From Gilvimarinus agarilyticus (lineage in GTDB: Bacteria; Pseudomonadota; Gammaproteobacteria; Pseudomonadales; Cellvibrionaceae), in the NCBI RefSeq assembly GCF_000832015.1, contig NZ_JXCJ01000001.1:3881944-3945943 (forward strand): 64,000 nucleotides of DNA, given 5' to 3'. The position numbers and the translations under genes are program-made. A model generated the notes under the pieces. The model was not told the DNA's origin. It did not search any database and saw only the letters and a program-made list of their open reading frames with translations. Positions 1-8,695 of the stretch are shown here, one piece after another (position 1 is the stretch's first letter; each line of letters starts with the position of its first letter).

Positions 1-62
1 GGCGCGCAAAAGTTGCCTTTAATTAAAATCCGGGCAAAGTTATGTAACAACCGTAAAATAAA

Positions 63-90
63 ATGACAATGAGAATCGCTCTCATATAAT
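63..90 (+). promoter_or_regulatory. sigma-70 promoter with embedded Fur box for the petrobactin operon
   Basis: A -35-like ATGACA (63-68) and a perfect -10 TATAAT (85-90) are separated by 16 bp. The spacer is filled by the dyad ATGAGAATCGCTCTCAT (69-85), which has the arms TGAGA/TCTCA and resembles Fur boxes of gammaproteobacteria. Fur bound there would block RNA polymerase directly. The first gene of the siderophore operon starts 45 bp downstream of the -10. The promoter and dyad are seen in the sequence; Fur binding is inferred from resemblance and from the siderophore genes that follow. Confidence 0.75.
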
Positions 91-134
91 CGGCTACACA
101 CTCTCCTTAAAGGAATCATAACGGGGACTTTGCT

Positions 135-1943
135 ATGGCCGATTGCGCACGACAGCTTGCAGAACACACGACCTTTCAGGCATTTATAAATTGCTACCTG
201 CGCGAGGTTGATCCGGGCCAGTGGGTCAGCCCAGATACCCCATCTATCCAAGCGGCATTAACGCCCAGCGCCCCCTTGTTACAGCTGCGCTTACCGAGGC
301 AAAAGATAACGCTACTACTGGCCGTACCCTACCGTTCGCGCGTAGGCCGCCACCACATCAGCGCGGTATTTTTACCAATGCCAGAGACAGCGGCCGGCTA
401 TAAACAGGAAGGATTCTGGAGCACATTGCTCTTATTGGTGAAAGAGTTATTTTACGAGCGGAACCAGAGCCACGGGCTAAAACACCGCCAGCTGGAGTTA
501 ACCCACCGCTTAACAGACAGCCTACAAAACACCATCCGCTATTTAGACGCTCGCTGGCAGCTGCCGTACCAAAGCTGCGATGATTTTATCAGTGCCGAGC
601 AAAGTTTACTGCTAGGTCACTGGTTGCACCCTACCCCCAAAAGCCGTCAGGGAATTTTAGATTGGCAACATGAAATGGTCACCCCGGAGTTGCAGGGTGA
701 ATTTCAAATGCACTATTTTGTCGCCGACCGAAAACTCGTTGAACAAGATTCCCTGCGATTAAAAAGCGCTGAAGATTTAATTATCGATGCCTTTGGCGGT
801 ACCTCTGACACCATAGCACTGACCTACAATGAGGTACTGCTGCCAGCGCACCCGCTGCAAGCACAATGGCTGCTGACTCGCTCGCATGTGCAGCAGTGGA
901 TAGCCGCCGATGAGTTACGTTATTTAGGCCCACGGGGGCAAGTGTTTACGGCTACCTCATCGGTGCGCTCGGTGTATCAGCGTCACACCCCCTGGATGTA
1001 TAAGGTTTCGTTACCGGTCAAAATCACTAACTCATTACGTCAAAATAAAACCCACGAGCTGCGCGCCGGCGTGTTAATGGCGGATCTTATTGAGCGCTTA
1101 GGCTTTAGCCAACGGTTTAAACAATTTCAGTTAATTAGTGACCCCGCATATTTAACGTTGCGACACCCGGAGCTTTCCGAAACCGGGTTTGAAACCATAT
1201 TGCGCGACAACCCCTTTGGCGCACAGTCGGGGCGCCACGTTTACTGTATGGCGGCGTTAGTGCAAGACACCTGGCACCCAGATCAAGCACACACGCTTCT
1301 TAGCGAGATTATTTACCGCTGCGCCACGCAAGAGCAGCGCCCTGCCCGCGCGGTAGCAGTAGATTGGTTTGACGCCTATTGGCAATGCGCTATCGAGCCT
1401 TGTATTCGACTATACGATCAGTACGGCATCGCGCTTGAAGCACATCAACAAAATAGCTTGCTGCGTTTAGCCGATGGCTACCCCAAAACTTATTATTACC
1501 GCGACAATCAGGGCTTTTATCTCGACGAGGCACGAAAGCCGCAGTTGCTAAAATGGCAACCAAAGCTTGACCACGATAGCGAATTATTTTATGCCACCGC
1601 AGCCATCAATGATCGCTTTGGATATTATCTGTTAATCAATCAACTATTTGCCGTTATTTATCGTTTAGGTGCCGACGGTATTATCAGTGAAGACGAGCTC
1701 ATTAATATCCTGCAACAAAAGCTAACCGGGTTATGCAAGGTATTAACCGGCAGCGGAAAATTGTTAGTAGAAACCTGGTTAACTCAACCACTGTTACCGG
1801 CAAAAGCCAACCTACTCACACGGGTGGAGGACATTGACGAACTCGAGGCCGATTTAGAGCTGGCCGCCTACAGCGATATTACCAACCCTCTGTGCGCGGC
1901 GATGCCGCTCGATGAGACAGTCAGGGAGAGCGCTTATGTTTGA
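135..1943 (+). CDS. asbA: AsbA-like NIS siderophore synthetase (IucA/IucC family), petrobactin biosynthesis
   Basis: This 602-residue protein belongs to the NRPS-independent siderophore (IucA/IucC) synthetases, which use ATP to adenylate citrate carboxylates and condense them with amines. Family marks visible are LLGHWLHPTPKSRQG (a variant of the GHPxHPxxKxRxGF motif), TATSSVRSVY, KITNSLRQNKTHELR and GIALEAHQQNSLL. In Bacillus AsbA joins citrate to spermidine, and the length here is close to that protein. Assignment to the asbA position rests mainly on gene order: two NIS synthetases, an aryl-AMP ligase, a carrier/condensing protein and a dehydroshikimate dehydratase-like protein. ATG at 135 follows a GGGGA ribosome site. 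It is first in an operon of six overlapping genes under a Fur-like promoter. Family confidence is high; the exact substrate is inferred. Confidence 0.85.
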   Translation: MADCARQLAEHTTFQAFINCYLREVDPGQWVSPDTPSIQAALTPSAPLLQLRLPRQKITLLLAVPYRSRVGRHHISAVFLPMPETAAGYKQEGFWSTLLLLVKELFYERNQSHGLKHRQLELTHRLTDSLQNTIRYLDARWQLPYQSCDDFISAEQSLLLGHWLHPTPKSRQGILDWQHEMVTPELQGEFQMHYFVADRKLVEQDSLRLKSAEDLIIDAFGGTSDTIALTYNEVLLPAHPLQAQWLLTRSHVQQWIAADELRYLGPRGQVFTATSSVRSVYQRHTPWMYKVSLPVKITNSLRQNKTHELRAGVLMADLIERLGFSQRFKQFQLISDPAYLTLRHPELSETGFETILRDNPFGAQSGRHVYCMAALVQDTWHPDQAHTLLSEIIYRCATQEQRPARAVAVDWFDAYWQCAIEPCIRLYDQYGIALEAHQQNSLLRLADGYPKTYYYRDNQGFYLDEARKPQLLKWQPKLDHDSELFYATAAINDRFGYYLLINQLFAVIYRLGADGIISEDELINILQQKLTGLCKVLTGSGKLLVETWLTQPLLPAKANLLTRVEDIDELEADLELAAYSDITNPLCAAMPLDETVRESAYV

Positions 1944-3825
1944 GGCAGCAAAAGCGCAACCCAATAACATCAAGAGTAAAACGCACGAGGCATTAACCAC
2001 ACCTCAAGCTCACAAGGAGCTCAGCTCCCCCCTCAAAGGCGGATTATCAAAAATCCGTGAAAGCAACGCGCAACGTATTGTTCGGCAGGCGCTAGAGGCG
2101 GCGCTGTTTGAAGGGCTGGTGGATTACATTTACGTGCCCGGTAAAACTGAACGGTGGGGCACTGTGTATTTTAGTCTGCACAATACCGACTATCGCTGCC
2201 GGGGCCGGGTACGTGGTTTCGCACGGGTACGGTTGGACCTTGGCGGCTTAACTCGAGTCCAACGCACAAGTACCTCAACCAGTGCGGAACACTTACTCGA
2301 GCAACTATTGGACGCACTGCCGGCGGAGCTCGAGGCCCGCACCCGGTTTGCGCAAGAGCTGAGTCAAACCCGCCGCTGGTGCGACTGGAACTCACAGCAT
2401 AACCCAACACAGCCTTTGTGCCGGCGAGGTTTAGCGTTTGCTGAGCTCGAAATGGCGATGACCGAAGGCCACCCCTACCACCCGTGCTTTAAAGCGCGTA
2501 TCGGTTTTAGCGAAGAGGATCACCGCCGCTTTAGTCCAGAGTCCGCATCGCCGATTACTCTTCACTGGCTTGCCATTCCCAACGGTTACGTCGTGTGTTC
2601 AGGGGAGGCCGAACGCCGTAACGACTTTTATCACGCCGAGCTGGGCGCTACCGGCTTTGCCACACTGCAAGCGCGCGCCCGAGCGCGAGGGGTAGATCCA
2701 CACGCGGTTACCTTTGTACCTGTGCATCCCTGGCAGTGGCAACAATGCTTAGTCGAGCCCTTTCGCAAAACCGGCGCGGCCATTGTTGACTTGGGCCAAC
2801 CCGGTGACGACTACTGGGCCAGCCAGTCTGTGCGAACCCTCATTAACCGGCAGCAGCCCGCTAAAGCTGATATTAAGTTGCCCTTGAATATTATCAACAC
2901 ATCCGCCCCCAGGCACTTGCTGAGCCACGGCATAGAATCAGGCCCGGCGCTGTCGCAATGGCTTGCTGCCACCGTAGAGCAAGATAGTTTTTTTCAGCAG
3001 TATCCGCTGGTCATACTGCGCGAATACGCCGGGATTCGGGTTAAAGAAACTGAACTGTTTGCAAACCACGATCCGGCTATCTGTCAGCTTGGGGCACTGT
3101 GGCGCGAGAGCATCGCCAGGCACCAAAAACCGAACGAAGCAGCCGTGCCACTGATGGCGCTCGCCCTGATCGAACAAGACGGTAAACCTTTTATTGACCC
3201 GTGGGTACAAGGCTACGGTTTAACCCCATGGCTAACCCAGCTACTCGATACGTTAATTTTCCCGGTTTGGCACCTGCTGGCGCACCACGGTATTGGCCTT
3301 GAGGCGCACGGGCAAAACACCATCTTATTGCATCAAAACGGTTGGCCTGCGCGCTTAGCCGCGCGCGACTTTCATGAGAGCGTCGAGTATGTCGATGCGT
3401 TTTTAGCCAACCCCGACACCGCGCCAGATTTTGCACAACAGGCGCGTTACGCCCACGCCAAACCCGATGAATATTATTGGATGAAAAACATTGAGGCGCT
3501 GCGCGAGCTAGCCATGGATACCTTATTTGTTTTTCATTTATCCGAGCTTGCACTGTTATTAGACGAGCATTACGGCTTAAACGAAGCCCGGTTTTGGGCG
3601 ATGGTGAGCGACTGTCTGGCGCGTTACCGAGAAGCGGGCCATTGCAACACAGAGCGGCTGGATCAACTCGGCTATCAAGCGCCAATGATTAACGTCGAAT
3701 CACTGCTGCGTAAAAAACTGTGCGCCGACGGACAAGAATATCACCACCGTGTGTTTAACCCCTTATCGCAAGATAACGGCCAATCTATTACCCAAGAGGT
3801 GCCCGATGCTGTTTTACCTCGATGA
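1936..3825 (+). CDS. asbB: AsbB-like NIS siderophore synthetase (IucA/IucC family)
   Basis: This is a second IucA/IucC-family synthetase of about 629 residues. It carries the canonical active-site stretch EGHPYHPCFKARIGF, then VHPWQWQQ, SQSVRTLINR, LNIINTSAPR and GIGLEAHGQNTILLH, followed by a FhuF-like C-terminal region. In petrobactin synthesis AsbB adds the second spermidine arm and can also condense 3,4-dihydroxybenzoyl-spermidine with the citryl intermediate. I chose ATG 1936 because AGGGAGAG (1923-1930) lies 5 bp upstream. An in-frame ATG at 1912 sits further inside asbA and lacks a good site. The 8-bp overlap with asbA indicates translational coupling. Having two distinct NIS synthetases side by side agrees with the asb arrangement rather than aerobactin, because no iucB or iucD homologue is present. 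Confidence 0.85.
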   Translation: MFEAAKAQPNNIKSKTHEALTTPQAHKELSSPLKGGLSKIRESNAQRIVRQALEAALFEGLVDYIYVPGKTERWGTVYFSLHNTDYRCRGRVRGFARVRLDLGGLTRVQRTSTSTSAEHLLEQLLDALPAELEARTRFAQELSQTRRWCDWNSQHNPTQPLCRRGLAFAELEMAMTEGHPYHPCFKARIGFSEEDHRRFSPESASPITLHWLAIPNGYVVCSGEAERRNDFYHAELGATGFATLQARARARGVDPHAVTFVPVHPWQWQQCLVEPFRKTGAAIVDLGQPGDDYWASQSVRTLINRQQPAKADIKLPLNIINTSAPRHLLSHGIESGPALSQWLAATVEQDSFFQQYPLVILREYAGIRVKETELFANHDPAICQLGALWRESIARHQKPNEAAVPLMALALIEQDGKPFIDPWVQGYGLTPWLTQLLDTLIFPVWHLLAHHGIGLEAHGQNTILLHQNGWPARLAARDFHESVEYVDAFLANPDTAPDFAQQARYAHAKPDEYYWMKNIEALRELAMDTLFVFHLSELALLLDEHYGLNEARFWAMVSDCLARYREAGHCNTERLDQLGYQAPMINVESLLRKKLCADGQEYHHRVFNPLSQDNGQSITQEVPDAVLPR

Positions 3826-5098
3826 TAAACCCTATGATCAAACCGCCGTCCAGCACCGCTGGACAATACTTGACGCTATCGCCGCCCTAAAAACCTGCCG
3901 CCGTATTGCTGTGTGTACCCAGGACACCTTCGAGTGGCTGGCTATCGCACTTTATTGTCGCAAGCGAGGTTTATCGGTCGCGCCGATTCACCCCGACACA
4001 CCTCATACTGTTGCCTTAGAGAAAGCCACTGCTTTTGGATGCGACGCCCTTGTCTGGCAATACGCCGAGCAATTGCAAACGCTCGAGCCAAGCACAATGC
4101 CGGGCGGCACCTTGATACAATTTAGCTCCGGCACCACCGGCGCGCCCAAACAAATTGAACGCCGCTGGGCTGATATTGACATCGAGATTGAGCATTACAA
4201 CCAAACTATTCAGCTGCAACCCGACGTAGTTCCCGTGGTGGCCTGCTCAGTCACTCATTCCTACGGATTTATTTGTGGCCTGCTGGCGAGCATGGCGCGC
4301 GGCGCGACACCACACATCATTACCGGCTGGAACCCCAAGCACTTGCTACGCACGCTGCAGCAGTATTCCAAACCCTTGCTGTACAGCTCACCGGTATTTA
4401 TTAAAACCCTATTAATGCTCTGGCGCGACGCGCAGCCTTTGTACGGCGTAATGACCTCGGGCGCGGTGACGCCCGAGCAAGATTTTGCCGTGTTACAAAA
4501 TAAAGCCCGGCATGTTTGGCAGCAGTACGGCTGCTCAGAGGCCGGCTGTGTCGCCCTTGCCTACCAGCCCGAAAGTGCCCGCGTTATGGGCCGGGCATTG
4601 GGCCACTGCCAATTAGTAACAAGCCGTAATCCCGCCGCCCCCACCGAGGTGATTGTGCGCCAGAACGGACGCGACATTCATACCGGCGACGCCGGTTACG
4701 TAGATTCAACCGATAACCCGCACCTGCATTTTTGTGGCCGTATTGACGACACCATCATCACGGCCGGTTTCAACGTTTACCCCCAAGAGGTAGAAAGCGC
4801 ACTCACGATGCACCCAACCATTGCCGAGGCAGTGGTGTTCAGCATGCCCGACCCACTGGCCGGCGAACGGGTCGCCGCTATTTATACGGCCACTACCGCC
4901 CTAACAGACGAGCAACTGCGCGAGCTCTACCGACAACACCTTACCAGTCACCAAAAGCCAAGTTGGATTCAGCGGGTCGATAAAATTCCGCGTCTCGCCA
5001 ACGGAAAAATTAGCCGCCGGCAACTCACGCAACGTTTTTTTAAGCAGGCCGCGCAGCAACCAGACAGAACCAATAACGACGAGGGAGCGCCCGCATGA
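3806..5098 (+). CDS. asbC: AsbC-like 3,4-dihydroxybenzoate AMP ligase
   Basis: An ANL-superfamily adenylating enzyme of about 430 residues. The ATP-binding A3 loop FSSGTTGAPK, the hinge region CGRIDDTIITAGFNVYPQEVE and the C-terminal catalytic-lysine region ANGKISRR are all visible. In the petrobactin pathway AsbC activates 3,4-dihydroxybenzoate and loads it on the aryl carrier protein AsbD. I selected the start at ATG 3806, preceded by AAGAGGT, over an upstream in-frame ATG at 3749 that lies deep inside asbB. With this start the gene overlaps asbB by 20 bp and asbDE by 4 bp (ATGA). The protein is smaller than acyl-CoA synthetases, as expected for stand-alone aryl-AMP ligases. Substrate is inferred from the operon. 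Confidence 0.82.
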   Translation: MLFYLDDKPYDQTAVQHRWTILDAIAALKTCRRIAVCTQDTFEWLAIALYCRKRGLSVAPIHPDTPHTVALEKATAFGCDALVWQYAEQLQTLEPSTMPGGTLIQFSSGTTGAPKQIERRWADIDIEIEHYNQTIQLQPDVVPVVACSVTHSYGFICGLLASMARGATPHIITGWNPKHLLRTLQQYSKPLLYSSPVFIKTLLMLWRDAQPLYGVMTSGAVTPEQDFAVLQNKARHVWQQYGCSEAGCVALAYQPESARVMGRALGHCQLVTSRNPAAPTEVIVRQNGRDIHTGDAGYVDSTDNPHLHFCGRIDDTIITAGFNVYPQEVESALTMHPTIAEAVVFSMPDPLAGERVAAIYTATTALTDEQLRELYRQHLTSHQKPSWIQRVDKIPRLANGKISRRQLTQRFFKQAAQQPDRTNNDEGAPA

Positions 5099-6354
5099 GC
5101 GATGAATTACAACCCCAGTTTTGGCCCCAGCTTGAACAACTCGTGGCGCAACACTTACCTCGCGTGCCGCAACACGCGCTTACTCGCGAGGCCCACTTAA
5201 GTTATGACTTAAACCTGGACTCGGTGGAGTTAATGCAGCTGCTGGTGCTGCTCGAAACCGAAGCGGGTTTTACCATTCCCGATTACGCACTCAACCCAGA
5301 GACACTACAGACTCTTGGTGATCTGGAGCGCATCTTAACCACGGATAACGAACAGTCCGTGGGCGAACCCGAGCTCGACGTAAAAGTGCACTGTGTAGTG
5401 AGCTGTTTATGCCATCCAATTAAACAGGCAGAGATCGACCACCGACCGCTGTATTTTGGGGTATGGGATGCCGAAGTGTTTATCGATGATGCATCGCGGC
5501 TGCGCTATCACGCCGATGATGTCGATCATGATTTTTTCTTTAAGTGGTTTGCCGCACTGTACGGCGCAAATGTCACCCAGTGGTACGACAACACCCTAAG
5601 CAAAGCGCACAACATCGCCTGCTTACAGTCATTGATGAGCGAACGCAGCGAACGCGACCACCTGATGGTCATGATCGATATGTATCGTTTACCGGAGCGC
5701 GAGAACCGCTTTGAGTTAAATCCGTTTCCCCATTACGTGTTGCTTGAGAACAGCCAGCAGCCCGATAAAGTTTGGATGTGGGATCCAGACTTTCGTTGGG
5801 AGGGCGAGCTGGAGCGCCGCAAAGTACTCTACGCCATCGAATCTCCCGCCGTCGCCGGCGGCTACGCACTAGACACACGGGATTTACACGAGCCTGCAGC
5901 CGAGCAGGTTACCGCGTACTTTGCCGCCTGCATGCAAAGCACCAACGTCTTAACCCAGGCGGTCGAGCGGGTAATCGACGCCCATCGCCCGGCCACCGGC
6001 ACCGAGCCGCTCGCACACTTAGGGCAGGCGTTATCCGAGTTACCGGTACTCGCCATCCGTAAATACGCCTACGAGCACGGGCTTGCCTATTTTTACCGCG
6101 CCATTGGCCGCCCCATGGATGAGTTTGAGAGTTGGTGTGTAGTCATCGAAGCGCTGGCCAAAGGCTACGAGCAGGTGCTCTACCTGGCAAACAAATGGTC
6201 GATGACTGAAAAAGATACCGACTACACCGCCTTAAGCGCTGCGATTGATGAGCAACACCGCCGTGAAAATCGTATCAAAGCGGCCGTGTTAGAGGCCTAT
6301 AACGACTGGCAAGCTACCCTGACAACCCCACAACGGCAAGAGGCGTTGCCATGA
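5095..6354 (+). CDS. fused aryl carrier protein and petrobactin condensing enzyme (AsbD-AsbE fusion)
   Basis: The 419-residue product has two parts. Residues 1 to about 85 form an acyl/aryl carrier domain with the phosphopantetheine attachment motif DLNLDSVEL; the modified serine would be S43. From about residue 100 to the end is a domain matching the size and place of AsbE (Bacillus AsbE is about 330 residues), the enzyme that transfers 3,4-dihydroxybenzoyl from the carrier to spermidine; it contains CHPIKQAEIDHRPLYFG and RYHADDVDHDFFFKWF. In Bacillus these are two genes, asbD and asbE. Here one reading frame with no internal stop joins them. The ATGA overlaps on both sides show tight coupling. 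The carrier motif is certain; the AsbE assignment is by position, length and pathway logic. Confidence 0.75.
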   Translation: MSDELQPQFWPQLEQLVAQHLPRVPQHALTREAHLSYDLNLDSVELMQLLVLLETEAGFTIPDYALNPETLQTLGDLERILTTDNEQSVGEPELDVKVHCVVSCLCHPIKQAEIDHRPLYFGVWDAEVFIDDASRLRYHADDVDHDFFFKWFAALYGANVTQWYDNTLSKAHNIACLQSLMSERSERDHLMVMIDMYRLPERENRFELNPFPHYVLLENSQQPDKVWMWDPDFRWEGELERRKVLYAIESPAVAGGYALDTRDLHEPAAEQVTAYFAACMQSTNVLTQAVERVIDAHRPATGTEPLAHLGQALSELPVLAIRKYAYEHGLAYFYRAIGRPMDEFESWCVVIEALAKGYEQVLYLANKWSMTEKDTDYTALSAAIDEQHRRENRIKAAVLEAYNDWQATLTTPQRQEALP

Positions 6355-7184
6355 TGCACTTATCCCTTTGCACCATTAGTTTTCGTCATCATTTAGTCTC
6401 GCTACCCGAGCTTGCTACCTTTGCAGCCCGGGCAGGGTTTGATGGTATAGAACTGTGGGCCGCACACGCGCGCAGCCTCAGCAACCAACCGGCGCTAAAC
6501 GGTCGCTGGCTGGACGCGATGAACCTGCAAGTATCTATGTTGAGCGATTACCTACCCTTTACCGGCAGCGCCGCTGGCGGGCAAACTAAGTTGGCGCAGT
6601 TATGCGAGTTGGCCGATCACTGGGACTCCTACAAACTGCGCACCTTTGCCGGTCACAAAGCCAGTGCCGAGACCAACCCTCTGGAGCTACAGGCATTGAT
6701 CTCGCGCCTGCGCGATTACTGCCAACAAGCTCACGACCGGGGTTGTGAGTTGCTCATCGAAACTCACCCCAACACTCAGGCCGATACCATTCAATCCACA
6801 CTGGATCTCATCGAGGCGGTAAATCATCCGGCGCTAAAAGTTAACCTGGATGTACTGCATATCTGGGAGGCCCATGAAGACCCCATCAAGGCCTGGCACG
6901 TGATGGCGCCCTACATTCACCACCTACACTTTAAAAACATTAGCCAGCGGCAACAGCTGCCCGTGTTTGCCCCGGCCAATGTTTACTCCGCCGCCGGCAG
7001 CCGCGAGGGCATGGTGCCATTATTTGAAGGTGCCTACGATTTTGCCAGCTTTATCAATATGCTGCCGCAAGACCGAATCCACAGTGCCTCGCTCGAGTGG
7101 TTTGGGCACGACCCACAAGCCGTTATCGCCGAAGATTGCCAACAAATTCGCCGTGCGCGTGCCGGGCGTTTATGCGAGGCGTAA
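6351..7184 (+). CDS. asbF: AsbF-like 3-dehydroshikimate dehydratase (TIM-barrel, AP endonuclease 2 family)
   Basis: A 277-residue protein of the sugar-phosphate isomerase/AP-endonuclease-2 TIM-barrel fold, close to the roughly 280 residues of Bacillus AsbF. AsbF converts 3-dehydroshikimate to 3,4-dihydroxybenzoate, the catechol precursor of petrobactin. Metal-binding positions are readable as the glutamate in LLIETHPNT (E137), the Asp and His in NLDVLHIWEAH (D167, H170), the histidine cluster YIHHLHFKN, and the late glutamate in ASLEWFGHD. Translation starts at ATG 6351 within an ATGA overlap, and an adjacent second ATG is also possible. The fold alone fits many isomerases, but its place as last biosynthetic gene of this operon makes the dehydratase role likely. 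Confidence 0.82.
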   Translation: MMHLSLCTISFRHHLVSLPELATFAARAGFDGIELWAAHARSLSNQPALNGRWLDAMNLQVSMLSDYLPFTGSAAGGQTKLAQLCELADHWDSYKLRTFAGHKASAETNPLELQALISRLRDYCQQAHDRGCELLIETHPNTQADTIQSTLDLIEAVNHPALKVNLDVLHIWEAHEDPIKAWHVMAPYIHHLHFKNISQRQQLPVFAPANVYSAAGSREGMVPLFEGAYDFASFINMLPQDRIHSASLEWFGHDPQAVIAEDCQQIRRARAGRLCEA

Positions 7185-8509
7185 TCAGTGCCGCCGCAGG
7201 CAACGCGCCACAGCGCATTCAAGCGATCGACACCCTGCGGGGTATCGCGGTGCTAGGCATACTGCTGCTTAATATCGTCAGTTTTAGTTTGCCGCGCGCC
7301 TACATAGACCCCAGTGTTTACGGTGGCTACCAGGGGTGGAACTTAACCGCTTTTGGGATGACGCATTTGTTTTTTGAAGGCACCATGCGCGGGCTGTTTT
7401 CACTGCTGTTTGGTGCCAGCGTGCTATTACTGACTGGCGACTGGCGCCGCTCTACGGCGCCGCAGAATATGGCCGACCTTTATTACCGGCGTATGGTCTG
7501 GTTATTTTTATTCGGCATTATTCACGCGTGGCTGCTTTTATGGTTTGGCGATGTTTTATATTGGTACGCATTAGCCGGCATGTTTTTGTACCCAGCGCGA
7601 AAAATGCGAGCGCGCTGGTTAATGGTTATCGGCGTGCTGTTACTGGCCACACTGATACCCCGCAGCATTATTAAAGTCGTGGATGCCAGCACCACCGAAC
7701 GCGAGGCCCAGGCCGCCGAGCTGCGCTTAAGCAGCGGGCACGAGCTAAGCCAAAAAGAGCAGGGCGCGCTCGAGCACTGGGCGGACATTCAGCGCTGGCG
7801 CAAACCCGACAGGATCGAGGTGCAACGCCAGATCGACGCACTGCGCGGCGATTACCTGTCGGTTTTCGCCGAGCTCAAGCCAACCATAATCGCCTACCAA
7901 TCGACGATTTTGTACCGTGGCGGCTTCTTCGATGCGCTCGGTATGATGTTGCTCGGGATGGCGCTTCTTAAAGCCGGCGTGCTAACTGGAGAGCGCTCAC
8001 AGCGCTTTTACGCACGACTCGCAGCCGGCGGCATCGGGCTTGGACTTAGCATAAACGTGCTTGAGCTAGCCGCACTGATTCGTCACGAGTTCAGTATCGT
8101 TGCCGTCTTGAAATGGGGATTCCTCGGCCTGTACTACGATCTCGGCCGAGTGCCACTTACTCTGGGTTATGTCGGACTCGCACTTTGGGTTTATCAGCAA
8201 GGGTGGCTTCAGAAAACCCAAGGTTACTTAGCCTCTTGCGGCAAAATGGCACTCACGCTGTACGTGAGCCAGTCAATTATTTGTGCATTTATATTTTATG
8301 GTTTTGGCCTTGGCTGGTATGGTCAGCTATCGCGCGTCGAAGTCTACAGCGTCGTTTTACTCATTTGGGCCCTACAATTAATCGGTAGCCAATGGTGGCT
8401 ACGCTACTACCGCTTTGGGCCACTGGAGTGGCTTTGGCGCTCTTTGGTGTACTGGCAGCGCCAGCCAATGCGCAGGCGTCTTGTATCAGCGCCGGGAGCA
8501 ACCTCTTGA
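7172..8509 (+). CDS. DUF418 family integral membrane protein at the end of the petrobactin operon
   Basis: About 445 residues with many hydrophobic segments. The N-terminal signature AIDTLRGIAVLGILLLNIV is typical of DUF418/YeiB-like proteins, which are related to membrane acyltransferases of unknown substrate. The ATG at 7172 overlaps the end of asbF by 13 bp, so I prefer it to an upstream ATG at 7097 that would add an unlikely charged leader. A C-terminal block LASCGKMALTLYVSQS also fits DUF418. Because it is translationally coupled to the siderophore genes it may modify, or help move, petrobactin or its precursor, but no experimental role is known to me. There is no TonB receptor or MFS exporter next to the operon. 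Family call firm, role speculative. Confidence 0.8.
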   Translation: MRGVISAAAGNAPQRIQAIDTLRGIAVLGILLLNIVSFSLPRAYIDPSVYGGYQGWNLTAFGMTHLFFEGTMRGLFSLLFGASVLLLTGDWRRSTAPQNMADLYYRRMVWLFLFGIIHAWLLLWFGDVLYWYALAGMFLYPARKMRARWLMVIGVLLLATLIPRSIIKVVDASTTEREAQAAELRLSSGHELSQKEQGALEHWADIQRWRKPDRIEVQRQIDALRGDYLSVFAELKPTIIAYQSTILYRGGFFDALGMMLLGMALLKAGVLTGERSQRFYARLAAGGIGLGLSINVLELAALIRHEFSIVAVLKWGFLGLYYDLGRVPLTLGYVGLALWVYQQGWLQKTQGYLASCGKMALTLYVSQSIICAFIFYGFGLGWYGQLSRVEVYSVVLLIWALQLIGSQWWLRYYRFGPLEWLWRSLVYWQRQPMRRRLVSAPGATS

Positions 8510-8695
8510 GTCCACCTTAAAAATGCCGCACTCGCCGCTTAGCGTTATTCGGTGTAATCGCCTGGTTTTGCCATCAGCCCCATTACGCTTCTTTACCCAA
8601 ATAATGGCATCTAAAACATCATTCTTCACGTACGTAAGGGGATACTAGAACAGGCAGCCGGTGTACCGCTGCAGTCTTTCAGGAGACACCCCAAT

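Noticed and set aside
135..3825. Aerobactin synthesis (iucA/iucC) as identity of the two NIS synthetases
   Set aside because: Aerobactin operons carry iucB and iucD, which are missing; an aryl-AMP ligase, carrier protein and dehydratase are present instead.
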